From: Gammaproteobacteria bacterium
Lineage (GTDB): Bacteria > Pseudomonadota > Gammaproteobacteria > Burkholderiales > Burkholderiaceae_B
Direction of reading: 5' to 3'
DNA length: 34,817 nt
Assembly: GCA_030832095.1 (NCBI GenBank)
Contig: JAURJT010000046.1
Location: 1 to 34,817, forward strand
A program made the translations under genes and the position numbers. Of this stretch, positions 16,113-23,966 are shown piece after piece. Below the pieces are notes generated by a model that searched no databases, was not told the DNA's origin, and worked only from the letters and a program-made list of their open reading frames with translations. Numbering within the stretch: the first letter of the stretch is position 1; each line of letters starts with the position of its first letter.

Positions 16113-16814
16113 ATGGCTCGCAAAATGATGAAAAACGTAAACACTGTATTGAGCACACCAGATGCGTCGGCCTTTGGGGCGATACCTGAAAACTCTCAAG
16201 CACAGTCCTTTATTGCTGCCGTCGTCGGACAGGTGGACGAATGGTATTTTGTGAAAGGTATCGAGGGCTGTGAGCGAGCAAAGCAAGCGGTCAGTTGCGT
16301 GATTAAGGTTCAAGTTGACGACACCGTGCTTGTCTATTGTTCGGCGGACCGCTCTGTTGCCTTTATCGCCTGTGTGTTGGGGCGCGAACAGCGCGACGAG
16401 GCTGTGTTGACGTTGCCAGGCGGTGTTGAGCTGAGCTCACAAGCAGGTAATTTAAGTATTCACGCTAAAGCCATTGATCTCAAAGCGGGTGTTCAGGTAA
16501 GTGTGACCAGCCCCAAAATTGATGTGACGGCTTTTGAAAGTGAAATAAAAATTCTTAAGATGCGAGCCTGGTTCGATGTGCTCGAGGCACAGGCGGTTCA
16601 TGCGAAGTTTGCGTTTCAAAACGTGACCACTTCGGCAGGGAGGCTATTGCAACGCGTTCGAGAGAGTTTTCGTTGGGTCGATGAGGTTGACGAGACGCGT
16701 GCGGGTCGTGTGAGGGTGAAGGTTGAGGGCGCCTACCAAGTTCAGTCTCGCCACGCTACCATTCACGCGACAGGAGTCGTGAAAATTGATGGTGAAAAAA
16801 TCGATCTTGGTTGA
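16113..16814 (+). CDS. DUF3540 T6SS accessory protein
   Basis: A 233-residue DUF3540 protein, a family found almost only in VgrG-DUF2169-pentapeptide-PAAR modules. Residues about 30-105 form an OB-like beta domain (SFIAAVVGQ, AVSCVIKVQVDDTVLVYCSA, AFIACVLGRE). About 110-145 is strand-repeat (LTLPGGVELSSQAGNLSIHA, KAIDLKAG), then a helical segment (150-195) and a terminal RHATIHATGVVKIDGEKIDLG stretch like a beta-helix tip. It resembles a VgrG gp5/needle fragment and may form part of the spike. Function unproven. The start ATG at 16113 lacks a clear ribosome binding site; ATGs at residues 5 and 6 are alternatives. Confidence 0.85.
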   Translation: MARKMMKNVNTVLSTPDASAFGAIPENSQAQSFIAAVVGQVDEWYFVKGIEGCERAKQAVSCVIKVQVDDTVLVYCSADRSVAFIACVLGREQRDEAVLTLPGGVELSSQAGNLSIHAKAIDLKAGVQVSVTSPKIDVTAFESEIKILKMRAWFDVLEAQAVHAKFAFQNVTTSAGRLLQRVRESFRWVDEVDETRAGRVRVKVEGAYQVQSRHATIHATGVVKIDGEKIDLG

Positions 16815-16886
16815 GGGCGCTTAGCCTTAGATGTTTTTTCACTTAAGATAATTGAAGCGCTTAATAATTACAGGGATTTGTCGCTT

Positions 16887-17285
16887 ATGTTTGCTTGTTC
16901 AATTGCTGCCGGTAGCACCTTTGCCTTTCCTAACGTGTGCAAGACACCGATGCCACCCGCTCCGTCACCGGTTCCTATTCCGTACCCTAATATGGCGCAA
17001 ATGGCGATGGGCAACCCGCCCGTGGTAAAAATTTTGATCGGTGGTGCGCCAGCCCTCAACCAAGGTTCGAAAATACCCCTCAGTAACGGCGACGAGGCAG
17101 GTGTTGCGGGCGGGCTCGTTTCGGGTTCCAACATGCAGGAATGTAAATTTCTGAAGGGAAGCCTAACGGTCTCGTTTGCGGGCAAAGCTGCGATCCGTAA
17201 TTTAGATCCAGTGCAAGCCAACAAGGGTAATGCCATCGGAATGATTCAAGTGCCGAGCCAATTTACGGTGAGTGTGGGCGGTTAG
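16887..17285 (+). CDS. DUF4150 PAAR-like spike-tip protein
   Basis: A 132-residue PAAR-like protein expected to sharpen the VgrG tip. Family features: the opening MFACSIAAGSTFAFPNVCKT, the Pro-rich PVPIPYPNMAQ block, VKILIGGAPALNQGSKIPLSNGDEAG, and the end SFAGKAAIRNLDPVQANKGNA. I choose ATG 16887 rather than the in-frame TTG at 16878 because homologues start M-F-A and the AGGG at 16872 is then properly spaced. It has no C-terminal extension, so it is a bare tip without a fused toxin. It is the last gene of the module; a hairpin follows. Confidence 0.9.
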   Translation: MFACSIAAGSTFAFPNVCKTPMPPAPSPVPIPYPNMAQMAMGNPPVVKILIGGAPALNQGSKIPLSNGDEAGVAGGLVSGSNMQECKFLKGSLTVSFAGKAAIRNLDPVQANKGNAIGMIQVPSQFTVSVGG

Positions 17286-17350
17286 TTGACGAATCATTTT
17301 TGATGGCATTAAGCGCTTGTACCTACTGCCAGCTTTACCCTAAATTAAGC

Positions 17351-17376
17351 GTAACCAGTTTAAAAACTCTGGTTAC
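17351..17376. terminator. Hairpin between convergent DUF4150 and terC genes
   Basis: Stem GTAACCAG (17351-17358) with CTGGTTAC (17369-17376), 10-base loop containing A/T runs. It lies 65 bases after the DUF4150 stop and 24 bases after the terC stop, so it could serve both strands. It has no long U-tract. Confidence 0.5.
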
Positions 17377-17399
17377 GACGCGTTCAAGGCTAGCCCGGC

Positions 17400-18352
17400 T
17401 TAAGTTGCCTCTTTGGGTTTTGTCAGCAGACTTGCGATCACTGCCACCACAAGAATCACGCCAACTACCCCCAGCGAGATTTCAACAGGGATCTTGACCC
17501 AGTCAACAATTAGCATCTTGGTGCCAACAAACACAAGAATCACGCCCAGACCATAGGTCAGCAAATGGAAGCGATCCTTCAGGTCGGCGAGCAAAAAGTA
17601 CATGGCGCGTAAACCAAGAATAGCGAAAATATTCGAGGTCATCACGATAAATGGATCATCCGTTATCGCAAAAATCGCAGGAATACTGTCGACTGCAAAA
17701 ACCACATCAGTGATACCGATCAGGATCATGACGACGAATAAAGGCGTGTAGAACCTCACGTTTTGGCGAGTCACCCAGAATTTTTCACCATCAAAATCTG
17801 AGGTGAGATTCATATGTCCACGCATCCATTTGAGAATCGGATTTTTCTCAAGATCAGAATTGGCGTTTGCAAATATCAGCATCTTGACTCCAGTCACCAA
17901 TAGGAAAACACCGAAGAGGTAAAGCACCCAGTGAAATTCTTTGATTAACCAAGCCCCAACCAAAATCATGGCTGCACGCAGAACAATTGCACCAATCACA
18001 CCCAGGATCAGCACCCGCTTCTGTAGTTTTGCGGGGACGGCAAAGTAGGTAAACAACATCAGAAATACGAAAATGTTGTCTACCGCCAGAGACTTTTCAA
18101 TCAGGTAGCCGGTAAAGAACTGTGCGGCTTTGGCGTTCGCAATTTCACGCCCGGCTTCTCTATCGAGGTACCACCACAATATGGCGTTGAAGGCGAGTGC
18201 TAGCCCAACCCACAGCGCTGACCATCTGAGCGCCTGGCTGACTGAGACACGATCGTCTCCCTTTTTTGTAAGACGAGTAAATCGACTGCGCAAGCGATGA
18301 CGACGAAAACAGCAAAGCTTGCCCACATCCACCAACTACCAATTGATTCCAT
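17400..18352 (-). CDS. TerC-family membrane protein (probable Mn exporter), needs a -1 frameshift
   Basis: TerC/Alx-type integral membrane protein with about 9 membrane segments and the two acidic signatures EKSLAVDNIFVFL and FAVDSIPAIFAI. The true N-terminus, MESIGSWWMWASFAVFVVIA then CAVDLLVLQK, starts at ATG 18352-18350 (GGAG just upstream) in one frame. The rest (KGDDRVSVSQALRWSALW...) is in the -1 frame. They join at the run AAAAAAG (revcomp of 18261-18267): slipping back one base gives LVLQKKGDDRVSVSQALRW, and the total is then exactly 318 codons including the stop, a normal length. Either programmed -1 slippage, a real single-A deletion, or a homopolymer sequencing error. A manganese riboswitch lies upstream, supporting a Mn2+ export role as for Alx/MeeY-type proteins. 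Confidence 0.85.
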
Positions 18353-18372
18353 GTTGACTCTCCGAATCGTTA

Positions 18373-18398
18373 ACCAGCTGGCCGGATGGCCAGCTGGT
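18373..18398 (-). promoter_or_regulatory. Expression-platform hairpin between riboswitch and terC
   Basis: A perfect 11-bp stem, ACCAGCTGGCC (18373-18383) with GGCCAGCTGGT (18388-18398), and a 4-base loop. It sits between the riboswitch aptamer and the terC ribosome binding site (GGAG). It could be the terminator or anti-terminator arm, although the following T-run is very short. Inference from position. Confidence 0.55.
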
Positions 18399-18409
18399 GT
18401 ATCGCGAAT

Positions 18410-18520
18410 CGAAGGTCTTGCCGCAATCTTTGTCTAAGATTGCTCACCGGACCGGAGCGATGTTGAGGACATCGGCTCGTATTGACGGCCCTTGGCGCTG
18501 AGGCTACCCCCCTTCTAGCG
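18410..18520 (-). ncRNA. yybP-ykoY manganese riboswitch
   Basis: Read on the minus strand, the leader has the conserved blocks in order: GAAGGGGGGTAGCC (L1 region), CCGTCAATACGAGC, CCGGTGAGCAATC and a terminal GGCAAGACCTTC. GAAGG at the 5' end can pair with CCTTC at the 3' end as stem P1. These are the hallmark segments of the Mn2+-sensing yybP-ykoY aptamer, which in E. coli precedes alx and mntP. Here it precedes a terC gene, as expected. Weak promoter-like TTGCAG/TAAGCT boxes lie upstream (18553-18526, minus). A covariance-model search would settle the exact borders. Confidence 0.85.
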
Positions 18521-18804
18521 TAATTAGCTTATCACGTGTTTTGCGGGCTGCAATTAAAACCATATGGTCAGCGTGGATATATTCACTAGCGCTGCCTAAG
18601 AGTTTCTAGCAACCCGAACAGCCAACGTTAAACGGTTATGACAGCGATCTTTTACACCCAACTTCCACCCTTTTCGACAGATCGATGGGTTCGCCAGCCT
18701 CTCGAGCAAGCGAAGGGTGTCGCTCAATCGTCATTCGTCAAGCTCTGCATGCCAGCATCGGTTAAGCTTGCGACAAACCATCTGTCACATATAGTGAAAT
18801 ACGC
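18521..18804. other. Divergent leader region terC / FkbM gene
   Basis: 284 bases between the riboswitch and the FkbM-type gene. It should hold the terC promoter (minus) and the promoter of the next gene (plus), but only weak boxes are visible. No open frame or repeat stands out. Confidence 0.35.
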
Positions 18805-19752
18805 ATGAAACGCCTCGCAAAGGTTATCTCTCTGTTACGCCCGAGTGCCGCCAGACGCTCATCAGAAGAGCGCCTGGTCCATACGAAAATTAACAGCAAA
18901 TCCTACAGCATCTCGTCTGATGATGACTACCTTGATCATGTTGAGGGTGAGTTCGAACCCGAAATGGTCTCGCTCTTTCAATCCTTGCTGCAACCAACCG
19001 ACACGGTCTTGGATATCGGCGCAAATATCGGCTGTACCTCAATATTGTTTAGTGACCTCGCTCGTAGGGTCTACAGTTTTGAGCCATCCCCTACAACGTA
19101 CCGTTGGCTTGTTCAAAACGTGCAGAGAGCCAAGCTGAACAATGTTGAACCCATTAATCTGGGTCTGGGTAAAGACGCTGGCACCTTTGAATTGACCTTC
19201 GCGCCCAATAACCGCTCTGGCGGTTTTGTGTCTAATTTGACAAGTGCCTCTGAAGGGCACCAACTTGAACAAATCACCATCGCTCGGGGCGATGACTTTA
19301 TTCGAGAGCGTCAGATCACTAAAGTCGATTTTATTAAGATCGATGTCGAGGGTTTTGAGCAGAGTGTCATCGAAGGGCTTGCTTCGACCATCGTGCGCGA
19401 TCAGCCAATTGTGGCGCTCGAGCTGAATCACTGGTGCCTGAATGCGTTTCAGCGAACCTCAGTGCCGGATTTCTTTGATTTTCTTCGTAGCGTGTTTCCG
19501 TACTTGTACGCAGTCGACATGCGTTACGCGAGTAATCTGCGCGATCGCTTGCAACGAGAGCTGCTGCCTTTTCGCTACGACAAAAAAGACGCAAGAAATT
19601 TGCATGATCAAGATGCGGCTTACCACGTGATGTATCGCCACATCCTGCATGGTTCAAGTTACCCAACGTTGGTGGGGGCCTTCAAGCCAACGCAACTCAA
19701 TGCCCTGTCTTCAAAGTTTGGCATACAGCTCGCTGGGCGCGAGGGATACTAG
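18805..19752 (+). CDS. FkbM-family SAM-dependent methyltransferase
   Basis: A 315-residue methyltransferase. Motif I, VLDIGANIGCTS (Asp70 region), binds S-adenosylmethionine. FEPSPTTYRWLVQN follows as motif II, and DFIKIDVEGFEQ (175-186) is the family-typical block with D-x-E-G. FkbM enzymes O-methylate sugars or small molecules; next to an acyltransferase-3 gene, methylation of a surface polysaccharide or lipid sugar is the likely job. The first 50 residues are basic and may associate with the membrane, though no signal peptide is seen. ATG at 18805 has only a weak ribosome binding site (GTGAAA). The next gene follows after 15 bp. Confidence 0.85.
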   Translation: MKRLAKVISLLRPSAARRSSEERLVHTKINSKSYSISSDDDYLDHVEGEFEPEMVSLFQSLLQPTDTVLDIGANIGCTSILFSDLARRVYSFEPSPTTYRWLVQNVQRAKLNNVEPINLGLGKDAGTFELTFAPNNRSGGFVSNLTSASEGHQLEQITIARGDDFIRERQITKVDFIKIDVEGFEQSVIEGLASTIVRDQPIVALELNHWCLNAFQRTSVPDFFDFLRSVFPYLYAVDMRYASNLRDRLQRELLPFRYDKKDARNLHDQDAAYHVMYRHILHGSSYPTLVGAFKPTQLNALSSKFGIQLAGREGY

Positions 19753-19767
19753 CCCTATCTAAACGCT

Positions 19768-21786
19768 ATGTCCGTCAATCCTTCACACGCCTCATATCGG
19801 CCAGACATTGATGGCCTGCGCGCCATTGCGGTGTTATCCGTCGTGCTGTTTCATGGTTTTCCGCAGATTTTTAAAGGCGGTTTCATTGGCGTAGATATTT
19901 TTTTCGTGCTGTCGGGCTACTTAATCAGCCGAATTATTTTTGAACAGTTAAATCAAGGTAGGTTCAATTTTCTTGATTTTTACGCTCGTCGCATTAAACG
20001 AATTTTCCCAGCTTTACTGATTGTCTTAGCCGTCGCCTACATCGCGGGTTGGTTCACGCTGCTTGCTGACGAATATGGGCAATTAGGCCAGCATATTGCT
20101 GCTGGCTCTGCCTTCATCTCAAATTTTGTGTTGTGGGGCGAGGCGGGTTATTTCGATAATTCGTCTCATACCAAGCCTTTGCTACATTTATGGAGCCTAG
20201 GCATTGAAGAGCAGTTCTACATCGTTTGGCCGTTGTTGTTGTGGTTGGCGGCGAAGTTAAGATTTTCACTCTTTGCGCTGACAGTGATCCTTGCAGGCCT
20301 GTCGTTTTATCTAAACGTCACTGGAATGAAAAGCGACGCAGTGGCAACGTTCTACTCACCCCAAACGCGTATTTGGGAGCTTCTACTTGGCAGCAGCTTA
20401 GCGTGGTGCGCGCTTTATAAAAAAGACGGCTTAACCGACGTTGCAATGTTTTATGGCAAATGGAGCAGAAGCCCAATCACTGTTGTTGACGAAGCACGTC
20501 TTCGTAAACGGATGGCCAATGTTCTGTCTTGCATAGGCTTTATCGTCTTGATCTACGGCCTGATCCGAATTAACCGAGACCTTCAGTTCCCGGGTAAGTG
20601 GGCACTGATACCGGTGTTGGGCACCGCCTGTATTGTGGCCGCTGGGCCTCTTGCTTGGCTCAACACAAAGATATTGTCTAACAAAGTGTTGGTGTGGTTC
20701 GGCCTGATTAGTTACCCGCTGTATCTGTGGCACTGGCCGCTTCTTAGTTTCGCCTGGATTGTTGAGGCAAGCCCGCCAAGCGTTTTGGTCCGCTTAGGGT
20801 TGATCGTGCTTTCGATTGCGTTGGCGTGGCTCACCTACCGGTTGATCGAGCGGCCGATTCGTTTTGGAAAGCACGGTGGCTTAAAGGTATGCCTTCTTAT
20901 TGTATTGATGCTGATACTTGGCGGGGTAGGCTTGGGTACGTTTAATGAAAGAGGTTTCCCGTTTCGTAAAAACGTACAGTTGGCCGACGCCTTGTACACC
21001 TCTGAAGCACACAATCTTGAAGCCAAGTTGGTGGCTGGTTACCGCAACTACGTCGGAGGTGAGCCTAGCCACTCAAGCAAGCCCGTGGTATTGATTGTCG
21101 GTGATTCGTACAACGCCAACTGGTCGGTTGGGCTCAGCACTCTGATCGATGTGAAGCAATACGATATTGTTTCGATTTCGTATCTCGGTTGCAAAGTGAG
21201 CGTTGCGCCTGAAAAAATTATCGCAATCGCCAGAGAACAGAAATTTGAACGCTACTGCCAACCCTTCGAATTGTTGATCAACGATCCAAGTGTGATCCGC
21301 AGGCTCGCGGCCGTGATGTTGGTCAGCTATCGGCCCTTTGAATATGACGTCAATCGATTTAGATTTGACATACTTCGAGAGCTGAAGAAAAAAAATAGTC
21401 AGTTTGATTTATTTGTATTTGGCAACTACTTTCAACTTGATTCTGATAAGTATTCGAGTTGTGAAAAGTTGATGTACCGAACGGGTCGCAGAGCTGAGCT
21501 TTGTTTGGAGCTGGCGGATTATCCAAAAAAACAAACAAGTCGAGAAACCTTGCCGTTTTATCCGCGTGATCTCAAGTTTACGTACGTCGACTTGATCGGC
21601 TTAACTTGCCATGAAGATAAAACGGGGTGTCCGACCGAAGCGCAAGGCGTACCTTTTATTAGCGACTCCCATCACTTGAACGCTACCTTCATCGCAAAAC
21701 TCATGCGTGATCTTCAGACGACGCAATCGGTAAAGCTAGAAGACCTTGGTCTTCGCAAGTACTTGGTGAATCGGTCTGGCCCTTAA
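19768..21786 (+). CDS. OafA/YrhL-type acyltransferase with SGNH domain
   Basis: A 672-residue inner-membrane protein. Residues about 10-370 are the acyltransferase-3 domain: YRPDIDGLRAIAVLSVVLFH with the catalytic His, GGFIGVDIFFVLSGYLIS, FYARRIKRIFPAL, and about ten membrane segments including LISYPLYLWHWPLL. After a last membrane segment (about 370-390) comes a periplasmic SGNH domain with IVGDSYNANW (Ser447) and SDSHHLN (Asp633, His636). Such fused proteins O-acetylate lipopolysaccharide or other surface glycans, carrying the acyl group across the membrane. All catalytic residues are present. Pairs with the FkbM methyltransferase upstream, suggesting a small glycan-decoration unit. RBS weak. 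Confidence 0.92.
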   Translation: MSVNPSHASYRPDIDGLRAIAVLSVVLFHGFPQIFKGGFIGVDIFFVLSGYLISRIIFEQLNQGRFNFLDFYARRIKRIFPALLIVLAVAYIAGWFTLLADEYGQLGQHIAAGSAFISNFVLWGEAGYFDNSSHTKPLLHLWSLGIEEQFYIVWPLLLWLAAKLRFSLFALTVILAGLSFYLNVTGMKSDAVATFYSPQTRIWELLLGSSLAWCALYKKDGLTDVAMFYGKWSRSPITVVDEARLRKRMANVLSCIGFIVLIYGLIRINRDLQFPGKWALIPVLGTACIVAAGPLAWLNTKILSNKVLVWFGLISYPLYLWHWPLLSFAWIVEASPPSVLVRLGLIVLSIALAWLTYRLIERPIRFGKHGGLKVCLLIVLMLILGGVGLGTFNERGFPFRKNVQLADALYTSEAHNLEAKLVAGYRNYVGGEPSHSSKPVVLIVGDSYNANWSVGLSTLIDVKQYDIVSISYLGCKVSVAPEKIIAIAREQKFERYCQPFELLINDPSVIRRLAAVMLVSYRPFEYDVNRFRFDILRELKKKNSQFDLFVFGNYFQLDSDKYSSCEKLMYRTGRRAELCLELADYPKKQTSRETLPFYPRDLKFTYVDLIGLTCHEDKTGCPTEAQGVPFISDSHHLNATFIAKLMRDLQTTQSVKLEDLGLRKYLVNRSGP

Positions 21787-21946
21787 CGGTACGAAGCTGT
21801 TGCCGCGCTAGGGCTTGATCTTTCGCAAACACAGGCTTGAAGTTTGATGATTTGGCACCAAATAGAAAGTGAGAGCTTAGATGGCGAACTAAAAGCTTTT
21901 GTTGCGCTCTATACTCAAATCATTGTTTACCTTTGCGATCGACACC

Positions 21947-22375
21947 ATGAGAATCCCATGCCCTCACTGCAATAAGCTAAACCAACTCGCGATTGAGCGT
22001 CTGGCAAGCCAACCAATTTGTGGGGCGTGTAAAAAGGATTTGTTGTCAGCTCCGCTTGAGGTTGATGAACAATTGTTTGGAGAGTTAACTGCTCAGTCGC
22101 CACTGCCAGTCATTGCCGACTTTTGGGCCTCGTGGTGCGGGCCATGCAAAATGTTTGCGCCAACCTTTCAGGCCAGTGCGCTTAAGCATACCAATGAAGC
22201 TTTGCATGTCAAGATCAATACCGAAGAGAATCAAGCGCTGTCGCAGCGCTTAAGCATTCGGTCAATCCCGACGTTGGCCGCGTATTCAAAAGGCAAAGAA
22301 CTCACTCGTGTGAGTGGGGCGTTGCCTGCGCCATCCCTTGAGCAGTTTGTGCAGCGTGCGATACAGGGGGTCTAG
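21947..22375 (+). CDS. trxC: Thioredoxin 2 (TrxC)
   Basis: A 142-residue thioredoxin with an N-terminal zinc-binding extension. CPHC (Cys5, Cys8) and CGAC (Cys25, Cys28) form the zinc ribbon that separates TrxC from TrxA. The thioredoxin fold carries the active site WASWCGPC (Cys64, Cys67) and the cis-Pro loop SIRSIPTLAAY. A cytosolic disulfide reductase, often induced by oxidative stress. ATG 21947 is chosen because MRIPCPHC is the normal TrxC opening; the in-frame upstream TTG at 21899 would add 16 unrelated residues. It is monocistronic and convergent with the Bug receptor gene. Confidence 0.93.
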   Translation: MRIPCPHCNKLNQLAIERLASQPICGACKKDLLSAPLEVDEQLFGELTAQSPLPVIADFWASWCGPCKMFAPTFQASALKHTNEALHVKINTEENQALSQRLSIRSIPTLAAYSKGKELTRVSGALPAPSLEQFVQRAIQGV

Positions 22376-22441
22376 CCCCTCAATGGCTGAGTGAGTAGAG
22401 GTGGCCGCAAGCGATTGACTGGCTGGGCTTGCCAATCAGTG

Positions 22442-22456
22442 GGGTGGCAGCCACCC
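22442..22456. terminator. Short hairpin between convergent trxC and Bug-receptor genes
   Basis: GGGTGG (22442-22447), 3-base loop, CCACCC (22451-22456), followed on the plus strand by a T-rich stretch. Small but GC-rich; a possible bidirectional terminator. Confidence 0.35.
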
Positions 22457-22463
22457 TCACGGT

Positions 22464-23426
22464 TTAGTTTTTGGGCATTGATTTCAGCAAAAGCTGCATC
22501 TGCTCTTTTTCAAGTACGGCTGTTTTTTCGGCATATTTTTGGTACTCGGTCGGCCCCATATACTTAATCTCCATCAAGTTTCTTTTCACCAGATCGTTAA
22601 ATTCTGGATTTTTAATTGCAAGGGCAAAGGCGTGATCCAGCTTCTTAACAATGGCGTGATCCATACCAATCGGGCCAACCACTCCAAACGGTGACAGCGC
22701 CACAACATTAAAACCCTCTTCTTTTAACGTGGGGACATTTGGGTAGGATGCGAGGCGAGTTTCTGACATGCTGGCAAGTAGGCGTGCTCGACCGTCTTTA
22801 ATGAACCCATCTAACGCTGGTGAGCCTGCCCCGACAAAGATATCGACTTGGCCGCTCATCAGCCCTGTCACAATGTCAGATGCACTTTTGTAGGGCACAT
22901 GTGTGACTTTGAAATTGCCGGCTCTTGCAAAGGCTTCCATCGATAATTGAGGCGTACTAAAAATACCGGGCGAGCCAAAGGGGTAGCCCGGATGTGCTTG
23001 GGCATCCGAGGCGAGCTCTTTGACAGACTTCCAGCGTGAGTCTGCCCGCACCGCTATCAGATAGTTGTAATCCACGAGCGAGCTAATGAAGGTGAGATGC
23101 CTCAGTGGATCGAGGTTAGTCTGCACAACGTGTTGTTGGCGAAAGATGCCGACCGGCACGATGCTTAGCAGATAGCCGTCTGGCTTTGCATTGATCAGTT
23201 GGCTAGCGCCAAGCGTGCCATTAGCGCCGGGTTTGTTTTCTATGACGAGAGACTGCCCGAGTTCTGGGCCGGCAAGCTTTGCCAATAGTCTGGCAATGAC
23301 ATCTGTCCCCGAACCTGGACCATAGGGCACTAATAATTTAATCGGCTGGGTCGGAAAGTTTTGCGCGCAGACAAGGGTTGAAAATAAAGTCAGGACAGAA
23401 ATGAAGAACAAACGTGGGATACGCAT
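22464..23426 (-). CDS. Bug/TctC-family periplasmic solute receptor 1
   Basis: A 320-residue tripartite-tricarboxylate-type receptor (Bug family, very abundant in Burkholderiales). Signal peptide MRIPRLFFISVLTLFSTLVCA (1-21), then FPTQPIKLLVPYGPGSGTDV, the family's first strand and helix, and the conserved IENKPGANGTLGA and VPYKSASDIVTGLMSGQVD blocks that line the carboxylate-binding cleft. It captures a small carboxylate in the periplasm. ATG 23426 is chosen over 23444 because GGAG lies at proper spacing and the signal peptide starts there. No TctA/TctB membrane partners are in the window. It is the last gene of the leftward catabolic operon, so its ligand may be the pathway substrate. Confidence 0.92.
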   Translation of the reverse strand: MRIPRLFFISVLTLFSTLVCAQNFPTQPIKLLVPYGPGSGTDVIARLLAKLAGPELGQSLVIENKPGANGTLGASQLINAKPDGYLLSIVPVGIFRQQHVVQTNLDPLRHLTFISSLVDYNYLIAVRADSRWKSVKELASDAQAHPGYPFGSPGIFSTPQLSMEAFARAGNFKVTHVPYKSASDIVTGLMSGQVDIFVGAGSPALDGFIKDGRARLLASMSETRLASYPNVPTLKEEGFNVVALSPFGVVGPIGMDHAIVKKLDHAFALAIKNPEFNDLVKRNLMEIKYMGPTEYQKYAEKTAVLEKEQMQLLLKSMPKN

Positions 23427-23482
23427 AGTGGCTCCGGTGGGCATGTCATGGTGTTGCGGCCTAAGTATTGTGGTTCGGTCTA

Positions 23483-23938
23483 CTATTGATAAACAACGGT
23501 GAGCGTTTCTGCGACTAGCGCCGGCTTGGCGACGCCTTCAATCTCGACGATATTGCTATACGTTAACCGCGCACCGCCCTCGATCTCGTCATATTTTTCG
23601 AGGGTACGATGTAAACGAATACGTGCACCGCACTGCACAGGGCTTACGAATCGAACCTTGTTTTGGCCATAGTTAACGCCACGCGAGCGCTGTTTAATCC
23701 GAACGATTTGACTCGCTAGATAGGTCACAAGCGAAAGCGTGAGCATGCCGTGCGCGATGGTCTTGCCATCTGGCATTTGTTGTTTGGCACGCTCGCGATC
23801 AATGTGAATCCAGTTATGGTCGCCAGAGACTGCGGCAAAATCATCGATCCGTTTTTGGTCTACAGTCAGCCAGTCACTGCTGCCCACCTTTTGACCTACA
23901 TATTGTTTCATATCCGAAGGGAATTCGACTTCAAGCAT
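23483..23938 (-). CDS. MaoC-like (R)-specific enoyl-CoA hydratase
   Basis: A 151-residue single hot-dog-fold hydratase. The hydratase-2 motif FAAVSGDHNWIHID supplies catalytic Asp40 and His45; IAHGMLTLSL (61-70) forms the central helix region. Such NodN/MaoC-type enzymes hydrate 2-enoyl-CoA to (R)-3-hydroxyacyl-CoA. The start ATG at 23938 follows AGGAG. It lies 28 bp after the flavoprotein gene in the same operon, which also encodes a crotonase-type hydratase and an SDR, so both R- and S-hydroxyacyl intermediates could be handled. Substrate length is unknown. Confidence 0.9.
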   Translation of the reverse strand: MLEVEFPSDMKQYVGQKVGSSDWLTVDQKRIDDFAAVSGDHNWIHIDRERAKQQMPDGKTIAHGMLTLSLVTYLASQIVRIKQRSRGVNYGQNKVRFVSPVQCGARIRLHRTLEKYDEIEGGARLTYSNIVEIEGVAKPALVAETLTVVYQ

Positions 23939-23966
23939 GGTTGACTCCTGAGATCTCGTTGTTTGA

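Noticed and set aside
9429..17285. Contractile phage tail or extracellular injection system
   Set aside because: No sheath, tube, baseplate or tail-terminator genes; DUF2169, DUF3540 and DUF4150 are T6SS-associated.
17300..17497. 65-codon plus-strand open frame after the DUF4150 gene
   Set aside because: Runs through the terminator hairpin and the 3' end of terC on the opposite strand; no family resemblance.
17400..18335. terC annotated as one 311-residue frame starting MVDVGKLCCFRRHRLRSRF
   Set aside because: That N-terminus is the out-of-frame reading of the true start; the genuine MESIGSWWMW opening lies in the other frame with a proper ribosome binding site.
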